Notes: generated by a model not told the origin, from the letters alone. A DNA stretch of 64,000 nt from Halichoerus grypus (GCF_964656455.1 NC_135724.1:11927414-11991413), one strand, 5' to 3'; counted from the first letter of the stretch, positions 50,185-62,720 are shown. Program-made: numbers and translations.

Positions 50185-50400
50185 CTATAAATTTCATAAA
50201 GCTGTTTCATGGATGTTATCCCAGCCTGATCTTCCCAAAGCCTCAGAGAGGTAGCCAAGGTAGTTTTTATCCTTATTTTACACGTGTGAAAACCAAACTC
50301 AAGAAAATTAAGTGAATTCCTCAGGGCCTCTCTGTTAGGAAGTATTAAAAATGAGAAGGAAAACCAGAAGGTCTTGTTCTTGGTCCAATTATTTATCCAT
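50185..50400 (+). mobile_element. MIR-like SINE fragment
   Basis: AAAGCCTCAGAGAGGTAGCC, TTTTTATCCTTATTTTACAC, AACTCAAGAAAATTAAGTGA: the order fits MIR with heavy divergence. Confidence 0.45.
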
Positions 50401-51499
50401 TTCACTCATTGCTCTATCCTCTCTATGCCATTCAACTAGCATGCTTTTTCAGACCATCTACCAATTTTCATTCCTCCACAGAGGACAAGAGTATTTCCAG
50501 CAATGCCATCTCCCCCATTCTACTTCAGAGAGACATTTACCTATTCTCTACCACCAATCAGTTAATAGGATTCGGCTATCCTTCCATGTTTATTTCCCAT
50601 GAATCTGACTTCTGCTGTTTTTTTTTTGTTGTTGTTTGTTTGTTTGTTTGTTTGTTTTTCTCGTAGTGTCTGGTCCACTTTACTTCAGTTAGATCATCAC
50701 CTTCTCTTTACCCTTCTCCATAATGACCTTTCATTTTAAATGCTTACTGTTGACTGATGAGGTTGTTTTTTTGACAAATTTTGGCAAAGATTCTCAAAAG
50801 AGAATCTGGCAGAACAGATTCTATCTCCACTCATTCATTGGAGACTCTTAACACAGAAAAGTTGCTGTGTCCAGGCAGGGTTTCAGGGGTTAGGGCTAGA
50901 ACACTAAACACAACAAACACATTCTCTGCATTCACAGTCTTGGGTTTTTGTATTTCCATAATGTAAGTTGTTTTCCAACTCAAGCCTGATGAGAAGATCT
51001 AGACAAACAAACGTTAGAGTGTCATGATATTGAGGCTAAGGGAAGAGTCTATTTCTTTTTTAAGCTCCCAACACTTTTCAAGCTGTTCGGTTTGGAATTG
51101 GCAAGAACATATGGAAAAAAATATGTGGAGATCATAGGTGGTATTCCTTCTATTAGAGTAAGGTATTTATAAATGACAAGCTCTGGAAATGAAGGATCCA
51201 CTATCGGTCATACATACTCTGGTAGTTATGAAATATTATTTTATTTTTTCTTTGGTAATTTTAAGTTTGACATAATTTCAGTCCTTTATTTAATGTAGAT
51301 ATGCATGGTGTCCTTTGAGAAATGGGTGCAAATCTATCTATCCGAAAGAAATTTATCTAGTCAATGGAAAAAATTTATTTACACAAACTTGAAGAAACAT
51401 GCTAGATTTATTAAGCGAGTGATAAGATCAGAATTCATGATTACATTTGAAAATGTTTCTTTGGCTGTTTTTTCGTGGGTTAGATTGATAGTGGGCAAT
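50401..51499. other. no feature seen apart from a (TTTG)n tract
   Basis: A (TTTG)n microsatellite with a leading T9 run lies at about 50618-50657. Openings on the plus strand at 50351-50666 overlap in two frames and look accidental. Confidence 0.4.
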
Positions 51500-52084
51500 G
51501 CTTAAGTCAGGAATGAGCTAAGGATTCTGGCACAGAAATGTAAGCAATTAATTGTTGCCTGGACAGTTTGCTGGCAAGAAAATTGAAGGGACACAGGCAA
51601 ATTAGAGCTTATTTAGGAGGTAGATTCCACAGGGTTTGACATTTTATATGATGGGAATATATGGACTGGATGAATTTAGCATAACTCCCAAGTCCACAGG
51701 TTGGGCAATGGGGTATAAATAGTTATTCACTGAATGAGGGAAAGCTGGGAGAGGGAGATGTTCTGGTAGGACAATATTTAGGTTAGGGGTATACTGAATT
51801 TGAGATGGCTGTGAGGCATTCCAGAAGAGATATTAATTATGGAGTTGGGCATGTGGTCCTGGAGCTTCAGAAAGTGGTCTGAACTTGAAATATATATAGA
51901 TGGCTTGTGGATAATAACCGGAGGCTTGTTAAAGCAGCAGATTACCAAGGGGAATTCTGAAAACAGACATAAGTAAAAGTCTTGATTAATATCAAAACTT
52001 GAAGGACGGTAGACCCTACAGAGGGATGCTGAAATGATGCAGTCAGAAAAATAAGAAAAATGCAAGAGCATAATGTCATAAAAG
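51500..52084 (-). mobile_element. old interspersed repeat, family not named, left part
   Basis: Text such as GAGATGGCTGTGAGGCATTC, TTGGGCATGTGGTCCTGGAGC (by parts) and GGTAGACCCTACAGAGGGATG resembles a common old mammalian repeat whose family I cannot name with certainty. It seems to continue at 52891-53110 after an L1-type insertion. Strand is a guess. Confidence 0.4.
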
Positions 52085-52890
52085 CTAGGGAGAAAGGGTG
52101 GTCTTATTTAGTATTCTTGACTTAATGCTTCTAATATTTTTTTTTAAATGTGAGATATAACACACATAGATAAGTGTTAATAAAACACAAATGTTCCACT
52201 TGATAAAGTATTTTAAAGTGAACTCATGTAACAACAATCCAGATAAAAAAATAAAACATTTCTGGTACCCCTGAAAAAAACCCCACATGCCCCTTACCAA
52301 CTTCAACTCTTCTCACACTCATAAAATAATTATTCTCCTGAGTTCCTAAGCATAACATAATTTGGTTGGCAGTTTGAGTTTTAAGTAACTGGAAACATAT
52401 TTTGATTATGGCTCTTTTCACTTAACATTAATGTTTGTGCGAGTCAGCACGTCAGTGCCCATAAATAGTTAAAGTTCATTCCTTTTCATTACTGTATAAT
52501 AATCCATTGACTAAAACCACCACAAAAAGTAAAAGTAAAAATAAAACCACCATAATTTAACCTTTATAATTTTTGAAAGATTTATTTATCCATTTTTAGA
52601 AAGGGGTGGGTAGGGGCAAAGGGTAAGGGAGAGAGAGAATCCTCAAGCAGAATCCACACTGAGCATGGAGCCCGATGTGGGGCTGGATCCCACGGGTTGT
52701 GGGATCATGACCTGAGCTGAAACCAAGAGTTGGATGCTTAACCGGCTGGGCCACCCAGGTGCCCCTATCCTTTATAATTTTGATAAATATTTGAATTGCT
52801 TCCAGTTTGAGGCTATTATGAAAATATTGCCATAAACATTCTTGTGTAGATGTGAAAGCATTATGAAGAGATTCTTTTGAGAAGAAAATG
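52085..52890 (-). mobile_element. L1-type LINE 3' region, antisense, split by a CanSINE
   Basis: Reversed old L1 3' text on both sides of the SINE: TGAGATATAACACACATAGA, GGCTCTTTTCACTTAACATT, TTCATTCCTTTTCATTACTG to the left, and GCTTCCAGTTTGAGGCTATT, ATGAAAATATTGCCATAAAC to the right. Confidence 0.6.
52561..52781 (-). mobile_element. CanSINE, older copy, minus strand, perfect 13-bp duplication
   Basis: SINE at 52574-52768 with CCTTTATAATTTT at 52561-52573 and 52769-52781. The body (GGATCCCACGGGTTGTGGGA) is diverged and the GA-rich tail is shortened. Confidence 0.93.
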
Positions 52891-53110
52891 GTCAACATAA
52901 TCAAAGGTCACTGAAAATAAAGTAAGTATTGTAGACTACTGATTTATTCAAAGGGGATCACTGATTATTAGAGCAAGCTCGGTGGGGTGCACAGAGTTAA
53001 CAGCAAATTTCAAAGGGGTGAGAAGTAAGACTCATGAGTGGAAAACAATCAGGGAATGGAGATAACTCTGAGGAGAGGAGAGAAATAAGGAAAACCTTTC
53101 CGCTAGTTAC
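52891..53110 (-). mobile_element. old interspersed repeat, family not named, right part
   Basis: AATGGTCAACATAATCAAAG, AGTTAACAGCAAATTTCAAA and GGGAATGGAGATAACTCTGA fit the continuation of the element at 51500-52084. Confidence 0.35.
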
Positions 53111-54309
53111 AAGGGAACAGAAGGTAAGTGCCAATGTCATCTCTACGTGAGACAGTCTCTGCCAATGACCTTTTCTCTTTCTTTATTCTTCAACTTCTCT
53201 CTGTCAGTATTTAAACATGCTTAATCTCTGTCATTCCAAAAGATTTCTTTCTCAAGCCCTGACTCCTTGCCCAGGCTGATAAATACCTTTTTGATATAAG
53301 CTGACCTAATTCTCTGGCATCCACAATTACTTACTCATATTCCCTGGTCGAGAGATTGTTGACCAAATACACTGTGTTTCCTATCTCACCACCATGTCTA
53401 TGCACATGGACTAATTCCAATTATTGTTATTGAAGCACTATTTTCTTGATATACTTCTATCTCTTCTCCTGGATAATTTCTATTCATTCTTCAGGTTTCT
53501 GTCTAGATATTACTTCCTTTACAAGTCTTCCAAAGTCTAATTATATTCTCCACAAATGTGTGTGTGTGTGCGTGCGCGCACGTGTGCATGTGGGGGTAAA
53601 TTTTGCTCTGGATCTCCAAATTTTTGGCCTGGTCACAAAGCTTCAGACCTACACTGCAATCTGAGATGCTGGCTACTCATGCCTCATTCTTTCCTTCTCT
53701 CCCTGCACAGGTATCAGAGCTACTTCTTTAATTCTCACACAAGTGGCTCATGCATCACATTTGGAAAATACGAACCATGCTATAATAAAGGGTTAATGCA
53801 TGGCCTGAAAGTTTCCAATATTTCTTTGCTTTCTTTTTCCTTTTTTTGGCTTGCCATTGGGCATATCCCTAATAGATTTACCAAAGTGAAGTCCATCTGT
53901 TATCATGTGTATCTGTAAGATAACAGGACCCAACAGGGAACACTTCCTTATTCCCATCCTAATACTGACTATTAAGTGATTCTGGACTTAATTAGGTTTA
54001 TTTTCTAGATATAGACTTGTAAATTTAGGGTGAATCCTAATAGCATAAACATGTTCAACCTCAAATGTGAGTTTAAAAAATATTGTAAAAATATTGGAGG
54101 AATGTTATACTTGATAACTAAGACATATGTTTCTCATATATAGTTGCTAGAAAGATGCATATGTTGGTATAAAAATAAATATGAATATATACATATAGCT
54201 AGATAGCTTCACACAGACATACACACTCACACTACATTGCTAAGGAATAAACCACCTCACATAGAGAACTTTATAAATAACTAAGGTTTACCCCGACAAG
54301 TAAAATTTT
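53111..54309. other. no feature seen apart from a TG/CG tract
   Basis: Non-coding. Two overlapping openings at 53446-53918 run through the microsatellite and have no recognised domain. Confidence 0.4.
53556..53592. repeat. (TG)n(CG)n alternating microsatellite
   Basis: TGTGTGTGTGTGCGTGCGCG followed by CACGTGTGCATGTG: almost entirely alternating purine-pyrimidine with seven CG/GC steps in the middle and a switch to the complementary phase (CACG). Confidence 0.9.
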
Positions 54310-54420
54310 ATTAATTTTAAATCTTTATTTATAACCTTAGGTAGATGATGAAACTCATATTGCTTCATTTTTTCATCTGTAAAATGAGAAACTATAGTCT
54401 CAGATAATCTCTCACATCCT
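54310..54420 (-). mobile_element. MIR-like SINE fragment
   Basis: CATTTTTTCATCTGTAAAAT and GAGAAACTATAGTCTCAGAT fit the reversed MIR core. Short and diverged. Confidence 0.4.
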
Positions 54421-55189
54421 CCACTGGTTTAATTCACCCATCGTTTTATGACATCTTTTAAAAATGGATTATAAACTATACACAATCAGAGGACATCAAA
54501 GATAGTTTCATTCCTTTTCTTGTTGTTGTTGGAGATCCAGGGTCAACAGTAGTAAAACTCACCATACTGCTTCAATTTTTTTTATAACTTTTCTGTCTTA
54601 TTCTTTGATACCTGACTGTCAATTTGACATTTCTGCTATCCCTGAGCTGAGCTTTTCACCTGTCACCATTCTCAAACCCTTTGTGCTCAACTATTTCTTA
54701 CTTGCTGTGGATTGTGAGAAAAATAGTCCAAACTGCAAACAATAATATGTTAAATTATCTATAGTCAGTAAGATTGTGAGTGAAGACAGAAACAATAGCA
54801 TAGTTCTATAAGAGGGCTTGACAATAGCTATTTGAGGTGTTGGCATCTTTTCTATGTTTGTGCTACAGAGAAAGTTTCTGGAAAACAAGTCAGTGAATAA
54901 GTGACATAGCATTGGACATTGACCTTTTCAGAGAATATATACAATATAAATTAGTGCCTTGACATTTTATGCATGTGGTAGCATCCAGGAGAAAAGATGG
55001 ACAGAACTTAAATCAGCTTAGTTTCACACTTCATACCAGTAATGCACTAGACTCATCTTTCCCTTAATTGTGCTTACCATATTTCTGTTTTTTACTAATA
55101 GTGCTATTTCTTCCCTTTAGGCAATACTTCTGCCTTTGAAGTTCCTCCACTAAAATCTAGAACTATGTGAAAGAAAAATAGTTTACCTT
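54421..55189. other. no feature seen
   Basis: AT-rich non-coding sequence. Confidence 0.35.
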
Positions 55190-55320
55190 TTACAAATATA
55201 GAGGCAAAATGAAAGCAGGGCATTTCCCAAGGTCACAGAAGAGATGATGGACACAAACCTACAACCCAGGGACTTCTGATTCTCAGCTTCTGCTTCCTGC
55301 ACTGACCACCCTTAGCTTCC
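55190..55320 (+). mobile_element. MIR SINE fragment
   Basis: GAGGCAAAATGAAAGCAGGG, TTCCCAAGGTCACAGAAGAG, ACAACCCAGGGACTTCTGAT, CTTCCTGCACTGACCACCC follow the second half of MIR. Confidence 0.65.
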
Positions 55321-58300
55321 TGTTGTCAATCTGTTTATGATCCTTAGGATATATGCATTTCCACTATTGAATCTCATTTATCTAGATTCCAAAAAGCATT
55401 TGAAAAATATACTCAAATAAAGTCGAGTTTGCATGATTTGAGAACATTAAATAGATTTTTTCCCATCATGGTATGTTAAAAGATGTTTAAGTTATATAAA
55501 GCCATACTCAGAATGAATTTAAGTCTGGCCTGTTTGCTATATATTTTTTTATGTGTGTGTGATTTACTTCTATTTAAGGGAATAAAAAAGGAGTACTTTA
55601 GTAGATGCTTATTTAATAAGGTAGTACTGCGTTTCAGGCTTACAGGAACTACATAGAAATAATGAAAGATGTTTTATGGACAATAATGTTAGTTTAAAAA
55701 AATGTGTGTCTTTTTTGCATAAATGGAAACAATATCACTTTTTCTCTCTTCCCATTTATACTCTCAACAAACTACAAAAATTCAGAATATCTTTACAAAA
55801 AACAGATGATAATCATATTGGACACAGCTAGTTCACAAGATGAGGGGTGGAACTTAACTTTTATGTAGTATTTCAACCCTAATCTCTATCAATCACTAAT
55901 CAATGCCTAAGTGTATTAACTCTACTGTGCACCCATTATGCACAGTAGTTAAACGAATTTTCAAATCTAAATGGGAATCTATGTTCGTGGACCCATGGCA
56001 TCTATTCGTTTAAATCATTTGTAAGCCAAAAGCGGTCATTAACACATTTACACTTTTATATCATAGCTTCAACTGCCAATGTAACAAAATAAAAAGCATA
56101 CAGCTACTCTCGATATCTGCTGATGTTATGGAAAAATAACACCTGGAAATACCGTCACCTTCCAAAGTCAGCGGTTTTTACCTTGATTTGAGAATGGCAG
56201 GTTGTACATAAATATGGGATAGATGTGGAGGGCTTTTCAGGAAGTAAAGGCATACACATGTTAGCATGCACAAAATTCATTGTCCCTGTAAGCCACAGAT
56301 GATGCATCTAAAGCACGTTAAATGAGTATTTTCCTGTTTGCCTACTGTTACAGAGTTGTTTTTCTTAACTCATTTTTAAACTCTCATCGGAGATTCATCA
56401 TCAGTGAATAGTTACAACCTTTCATTTCTCTTGGGTTCTTACATATATCACCAAGGACGCAAAGTGCTGCATATGAGAAAATCAATAAATGCAATGCTTA
56501 GATGATGAATGTTTACAATTTACTCTTTCATTGCTACTGTGTACTAATAAAAACAACACCTAAAAAAGAAAAGTGAGGTTACAAATATAGAAGAGATACC
56601 TGCCCCCAACTAAATATTTTCCTTGTTGTTAAATCAGAACACTTACATTGCTAGCATTTTACCTCACTGCACATAAATTGCAGACTTTATGTAACTCATC
56701 CATTCCTTTCCAAAGGAAAATGGATAGAGTTTAGGGAAAACTTGGAATAAACTTCATTACACAGTTGGGCAAATCATTTATGCATTCAACAAAAGCAAAC
56801 AGTGAATATGAATGAATGTAGTTGGGTTATCTGTAACTCTGTCTCAAAAAACTTTTTTTTATGGATGAAATATTTCAAAAGTTAAATTACCCAGTGTCAC
56901 AATACTTTATGTGAAACAGCTGCAGAAAGTTTCACATCTTTTTGAAAGGTAGGACAATATCATATGCTTTTGCAATGTGAAAAGGAGTTTTCATTACATA
57001 TGAGTGCTTTTTTAAGCCTCCAAAGTCAATTCTTTTCTGCATTGGGAAAACTGTCATACAATTAAAATAATGAAAGCAATCTTATTTCTCTCCTGCTGAA
57101 AATATAGTTTCCTATAGTAACAAGACAGTCAGAAATCATTTCCCTTGTTTATACTTTAAAAAAGAGAGAGAGAGAAGAACATTTTCTTTTTGTCAAGCCT
57201 AAAGAATGTCCCAATAGATACAATTTTTCTATTTTGAAAACAATGCCATGTATAATGATTCTCTTCTCTATGCATTTTTAGTGCAAAAAAAAAGAAAAGT
57301 CAAATGTGTACTTCACAATGTAAAACTGGATTCTTTCCTTTGATGTTGTGTTTACTATTTGCTCAACCAGATATGAATGGAAGTGCCTTATAGAGTAGCC
57401 AAGCAGAGTCTAAGAGCTCATAAATTCTTACTGCTTAAGGTCACAAAATGCTTGTGAGAGCTTTACATAAAGACCATAGCCCAGGCCCAGGTCACTTATT
57501 TTGATATAATGCCATTACTCCCCTCTCCCCACTTAAGTTATAATTTTTAAAATGTCATTTATCAGATTTCTACCCACTATCAAGGGAAGACCAAAAAAAA
57601 TGTCTGGAGAACCAGACCTTTAAAGAAAAAGGGAGCTTAGAACTGATATATATGATAGTGTACCTGCAATCCAGAGTTAAGTCAGATAAATTCACATATT
57701 TATTTTTATGATTTGCACTTGGCCATGGTTTTGTAAAGATGCTCTCTAATATTCAGATCATGTCTGCAATGAAGGAATAAATGGTACAGAATCGCAGGTC
57801 ATAAATTAGAGAAGATATAAGTATGTTACTAGTTTCTGTATGTCTTTTATTTTCAGAAAACTACAATAAGTTCTTAGATGTTCTAGAAAATTCTATGTCA
57901 TTCTTAATGTTTGATGTTAGCACCTAAATTATTAATTATGCCTATTTATATGCAAAATTATTATTGTTATCAAACAATCTTCATGAATTTCTTATACTTC
58001 TATTACCATTTCCTTTTCATTCTTAGGTTTTAATAAAGAGTAAATGTTCTATCTATCTACCTATTTATCTATCTACGCTTAAATCTGTGAACTTGAAACT
58101 CTTTATGTCTTCATTTATGTCTGGCTTGATTTTTTTTTTAATTCTTTCAATGAAGAAACATTATTTCAACTGAAAAATTTACTTATGTATTGTGTTGAGC
58201 TCTATGGGATAATGATACTGAATGTTCACTGTTTGACTAAACAGTCAGCTTTTTGGAACCAGGTGTACATCTATATTTAGACGTTGGACCAGCACCTGAG

Positions 58301-58523
58301 CTCAGCTGTTCACATGGATGGGGGCAGTAATATTTCACAGCTGCCAAGTTCTCCTCAGATAATCTGTGAACATCTGGCACCCACAATCCTGCCTTTACTA
58401 GTCCTAGGATGTTAGCAGTTCCAGCAGGGGTCTGACATTGGGGGAGAGGACTCTCCACAACTTATATAAACCCTGTAGCAGCTGAGAGCTGAAGCGGATA
58501 CCACTTCTACAACTCCTTTCTTG
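55321..58523. other. repeat-poor non-coding stretch
   Basis: No repeat I can name over about 3.2 kb, unusually clean for this window. A short ATCT run lies at 58048-58075. No coding region recognised; the minus opening at 58237-58458 (73 codons) has no known motif. Confidence 0.4.
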
Positions 58524-58750
58524 AAAGTTGATTTCAGGGCGCCTGGGTGGCTCAGTTGGTTAAGCGACTGCCTTCGGCTCAGGTCATGATCCTGCAGTCC
58601 CAGGATCGAGTCCCGCGTCGGGCTCCCTGCTCAGCAGGGAGTCTGCTTCTCCCTCTGACCCTCCCCCCTCTCATGCTCTCTCTCTCTATCTCATTCTCTC
58701 TCTCAAATAAATAAATAAAATCTTAAAAAAAAAAAAAAAGCTGATTTCAG
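58524..58750 (+). mobile_element. CanSINE, young group, plus strand, 14-bp duplication with 1 mismatch
   Basis: SINE at 58538-58736 with head GGCGCCTGGGTGGCTCAGTT and the young-group body (CATGATCCTGCAGTCCCAGG, GACCCTCCCCCCTCTCATGC). AAAGTTGATTTCAG (58524-58537) and AAAGCTGATTTCAG (58737-58750) flank it. Confidence 0.95.
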
Positions 58751-60537
58751 TGGTTCCTGATCCTGCCCATCACAGGAGAACTGAAGCTTCTCATCCTACT
58801 TATGTTGGCCTTGTAAGATTCTTTTCACTCAGCAAAGCCTCTTCTTTCATACCTTGCATGTAATATTGTGGAATTTGTCCAAAATCATGGCATATGTCAG
58901 ATTCCAATAGAAAGAATCCCACCTGACTTGACATCTTGCCTGGGTAGTTTTTCTAAATTGGCTAGTCCACTTTTCAAAATGGTTTAGTTAGATATGTTAT
59001 GATACAAAGTGTGTTTGAGTTCATAAGGAATCATAGGAAACTGTGATAATTGCCTTGACATGGACCTGGAAAGATTTAAAAAGAATGTCCTTTGTAACAT
59101 GAAAATCAGTGCTTGTGAGCACTAATAGTTTTTCCTTGATTATAAAGCCTACAACTATTATACTAAAAATACCCAGGTTATCCTATACTATGTACATAGC
59201 AATTATCATGAAAGCATTTGATTATATCCATTCATATTAATGGTGCAGTCTTCATTTATAGATTTGTAAACACTTCAGACTCTATTACCTAGTAGCATTA
59301 TTTCATTCTGTCGACAGAATACATTACCTTTTATTTTATGGCTGAAGTAGAGTGTAGCAAGTAAAGAAGCAGCAAAATGTACATAGTCAAAATACTTGGA
59401 CTGCTGACTATAAAATTATACTAAACACTGGCTGCATGATAGCAAGACTTGCTTGCTTCTTTGTTATTTGTATTATTTTGTGAAGACAGGTCAATGTAGG
59501 GGTCTCTAAATAAACTAATAATCCCTTTTGTTTAGAATGTCAGCAAAGATTCAGGATAATAACAATGTAAAGGACTGTCTATGAAGCTAAAGTTAATTAT
59601 CTGTTTAGATAATTTAAGTATCAATGATATTTTCAAAGTGTTTTTAACATTTATTAACATATAAATAGTTATACTTTGAGTTATTTGTGTCTTTATAATT
59701 ATCTTGCTGGCTCTCATAAATCAATTCTTATTTTTTTCTCACTGAAAATATTTTTTAAAAATTTAAAAATTGTCTTCCATCAACAAAACTCTGTGCCTTG
59801 CAGAATAGGAAGAAAATGTTAACAAAGTAAAAACTATTAAAAATTTGGATTGTTGCAAACTTTTAAAAGACATTTCTGCAATCATTTAATGTTAAGATAG
59901 TGTTAAACTGTGGATCCTTTTCTTGGAACATGGCTGACTGCATTTCGGGTATTACCATTAGATAGCAAGTCTCTAAATTCTGCAAGCACATTGTACATTC
60001 TTGCATCTACAATGTACAGATTTGTGATCTACCCAGAAGCACATCTAAATTTAAACACAATATTGGAGCTAACTTTTTTTTCTGTTGAGCTTGTGGTCCT
60101 CCAGTCTCAGATATTTGACCTATCAAATTTTCAAGTTTTAAGACATTAAAATTTCCATGCAGAAACAGAGTTACCCGAAAGGAAAACATACCAACCTTGA
60201 GATTATGTCCCATGCAGTAGTTACAGTCTGGCCAAAGTTCACAGGGAATCAAAAATGCATTTTAATTGTTAATCATAGTAGAAGAGGCTATTAAAGCCAA
60301 AACAGAGAATTCCAAGTATTTAGACTAAGATCAATCTACTAGAGATCTGCCCCCTTCTAAAAATCCCTTGAAAATAATCTGCCCTTGCTCTCGACCCTGA
60401 AGGCCTATTTATAATATGTGAATCTCCCTCTTGTACATGTAACTGAACGAAGCATAGATAACTGAACTAAGGTGAATTAATCCATTTTGCAGACTAAGTC
60501 AATATAGTTTGTTTTGTTTTCTTGAAAATATGAGTAA
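58751..60537. other. no feature seen
   Basis: AT-rich non-coding sequence, no nameable repeat or gene. Confidence 0.35.
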
Positions 60538-60790
60538 ATAAACAAGTGGGATTACATCAAACTAAAGAGCTTCTGCACAGCTAAGGAAACAATCAATAAA
60601 TTGAAAAGGTAACCTACAGAATAGGAGAAAATATTCACAAACTACATGTGATAAGGGCTTACTATCCAAAATACATAAAGAACTCATGCAACTTCATAGC
60701 AAAAAAGAAAATAACTCAATTGAAAAATGGGCAAAGAATCTAAATAGATATTTTCTAAAAGAAGATAGACGAATGGCCAATAGCTGGATA
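60538..60790 (+). mobile_element. L1 ORF2 fragment, sense
   Basis: AAACAAGTGGGATTACATCA, AGAGCTTCTGCACAGCTAAG, AATATTCACAAACTACATG, ATGGGCAAAGAATCTAAAT: the same part of ORF2 as at 12270-12500, truncated at both ends. Confidence 0.85.
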
Positions 60791-61215
60791 CTAGGTAAAT
60801 AACCCAAATCTTCCCTCCAGGATGAAGACACATATTCTCAGAGCTTTTGGGCATGAAGATTGCTCATGAGTCATGGCTAAGTCCTTTCCCAGGACTTTTC
60901 CCTGAGTAAAGAGAGCTACTTCGTCCGAGTTTACATGTTCTCTCTAGAACTAGATACAATCCAAAGTCTAGTTTGATGTGGAAGAGTAAGGGCCTGACCC
61001 ACTCGTCTCAATCCAGGGCAGTTATGAAAAGCTACTCCATGTTCAGAGCTCACCAGGCAGAACTGTATTGTCAATGTGCTCAGTTCACCTCCTTCTGTAA
61101 CATCCTGCATCCCTCACCCCTTCACAGATGGTTTTCCTATACTCACTCAACAGTAAACTTCCTGTAAACAAATCTTAGTCTAGAATCTGCTTCCTAGGGA
61201 ACACAGCTACGGAGA
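60791..61215. other. possible old LTR-like or other repeat, not named
   Basis: The end (TAGAATCTGCTTCCTAGGGA, ACACAGC) resembles the end of a common mammalian repeat, but I cannot assign it. The opening at 60973-61167 is probably incidental. Confidence 0.3.
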
Positions 61216-61284
61216 CTATATTAAGATCTGTATTATATTTTAATACTTAAGATCATGTCCCCTTGAATAAAACTAGAATTCAAG

Positions 61285-61452
61285 TCCTCCACCCACCATT
61301 CTTTTAGCTGTATAACTTTGGAGACATATTTATGTCCTTAGCCTTTATGCTAACTTGTGTAAAAGTTATTATTAGAATACCCTACCCAAGAGTTGTTTAT
61401 AAGATTAAATGAGTAAATGCATATAAAGCACTTAGCATTAAAGCATTGAGAT
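61285..61452 (-). mobile_element. MIR SINE, reverse orientation, interrupted by CanSINEs
   Basis: TTTTAGCTGTATAACTTTGG, TGTCCTTAGCCTTTATG, AAGATTAAATGAGTAAATGC, ATATAAAGCACTTAGCATTA follow reversed MIR. It ends where the SINE pair inserted. Confidence 0.6.
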
Positions 61453-61654
61453 GGGGCGCCTGGGTGGCTCAGTCGCTAAGCATCTGCCTTCAGCTCAGGT
61501 CATGATCCCAGGATCCTGGGATCAAGCCCCGCATTGGGCTCCCTGCTCAGCGGGAAGCCTGCTTCTCCCTCTCACACTCCCCTTGCTTGTGTTCCCTCTC
61601 TCACTGTCTCTCTCTCTGTCAAATAAATAAATAAAATCTTTAAAAAAAAAAAAA
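61453..61654 (+). mobile_element. CanSINE, older abundant group, plus strand, first of a nested pair
   Basis: Head GGGGCGCCTGGGTGGCTCAG, body CATGATCCCAGGATCCTGGG, CACTCCCCTTGCTTGTGTTC and CTGTCAAATAAATAAATAAA, then poly(A). Its left duplication AGCATTGAGAT (61442-61452) has its partner GGCATTGAGAT only after the second SINE (61865-61875). Confidence 0.95.
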
Positions 61655-61661
61655 GGCATTG

Positions 61662-61864
61662 GGCGCCTGGGTGGCTCAGTTGGTTAAGCGACTGCCTTCG
61701 GCTCAGGTCATGATCCTGGAGTCCCTGGATCGAGTCCCGCATCGGGCTCCCTGCTCAGCGGGGAGTCTGCTTCTCCCTCTGACCCTCCCCCCTCTCATGT
61801 GCTCTCTCTCTCTCATTCTCTCTCTCTCAAATAAATAAATAAAATCTTTAAAAAAAAAAAAAAA
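61662..61864 (+). mobile_element. CanSINE, young group, plus strand, inserted in the duplication of the first
   Basis: Head GGCGCCTGGGTGGCTCAGTT, body CATGATCCTGGAGTCCCTGG, GACCCTCCCCCCTCTCATGT, CT run, AAATAAATAAATAAAATC and poly(A). It is flanked by A-rich GGCATTG at 61655-61661 and 61865-61871, that is, it landed inside the right-hand duplication of the older SINE. Confidence 0.95.
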
Positions 61865-61875
61865 GGCATTGAGAT

Positions 61876-62584
61876 AAAAGAACAGATAAAGAGTATAATG
61901 TCATAATTATACTCTTTATAATTATTTAATTGATTAATTATATAATCATAATCATAATAATGTAACTGATAAGATTAGGACTATCTCTGCTTACCAGCAT
62001 GCCCAGTGATTCATTTAGGGTACACACACACATAAACATGCATACACACATACACACTCACACACATAAAATCAAATGTTATCAATTACTCAAACATTTA
62101 TCAATTATATCAATCATTATTTTTGATGACACAAAGACAGCCTGTAGTGTGAATTATGGACTTGTGCAAGTCCCAAGTGGATCCCACTCTCAATCCCATC
62201 TTCCTGAAAGCCAAGGTAGAAGACATAAAAGGATGGTGTTGGGCCTTCTGTGGAACTGATAAACAGCCAATAAACACTTACTTTATGGCTAAGAATAGTA
62301 ACTTTGATTTTCACTGCAACTGCAGAGTGTTAGGATAGTAATCCTTGGTCAGTGTTAGTCTTTGTCACCGTCCATAGCATTTACTTAGCACAATGGTAGG
62401 ACCGAGGACCACACTGTCCCTGATTAAACCAAAACCATCACTGCTAATGATGGGGTTGACAGCTGACACAACATCAGTGTGGGCTGTTACTTAGACAAAA
62501 ATTTTACCATTGAGTATAGTTTGGGTAATATACTTTTCTTATGTAGTGTATTTCTAATATTAATATGTTTATGATTTACCTGAG
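61876..62584. other. no feature seen apart from a CA-rich tract
   Basis: An imperfect CA/TACA tract lies at 62022-62067. No gene recognised; three overlapping openings in 62117-62338 on both strands look accidental. Confidence 0.35.
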
Positions 62585-62720
62585 TAGCTTGTTAAACTGA
62601 AGGTTCTAGTTCATGAGATTATGCCTTTCTACTGAGCCTCCCAGAGATGCTAATGTTGCTGCTGACCCATAGACTATAATGTGACTAGAAAGGTTTTAGG
62701 CAGAATCTTGATTTGCATTT
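62585..62720 (-). mobile_element. MER5-type hAT DNA transposon remnant, probable
   Basis: GTAGCTTGTTAAACTGAAGG, ACTGAGCCTCCCAGAGATGC, TAATGTTGCTGCTGACCC resemble a reversed MER5 element. Diverged, non-coding. Confidence 0.5.

Noticed and set aside
53556..53592. CRISPR-like or other array
   Set aside because: This and the other repeated tracts are microsatellites or dispersed transposons; there are no regularly spaced repeats with unique spacers.
56184..56300. Possible minus-strand exon between CTTACAG and AAG|GTAAAA
   Set aside because: The acceptor lacks a pyrimidine-rich run and the 34-residue translation shows no known feature. It may be conserved non-coding sequence instead.
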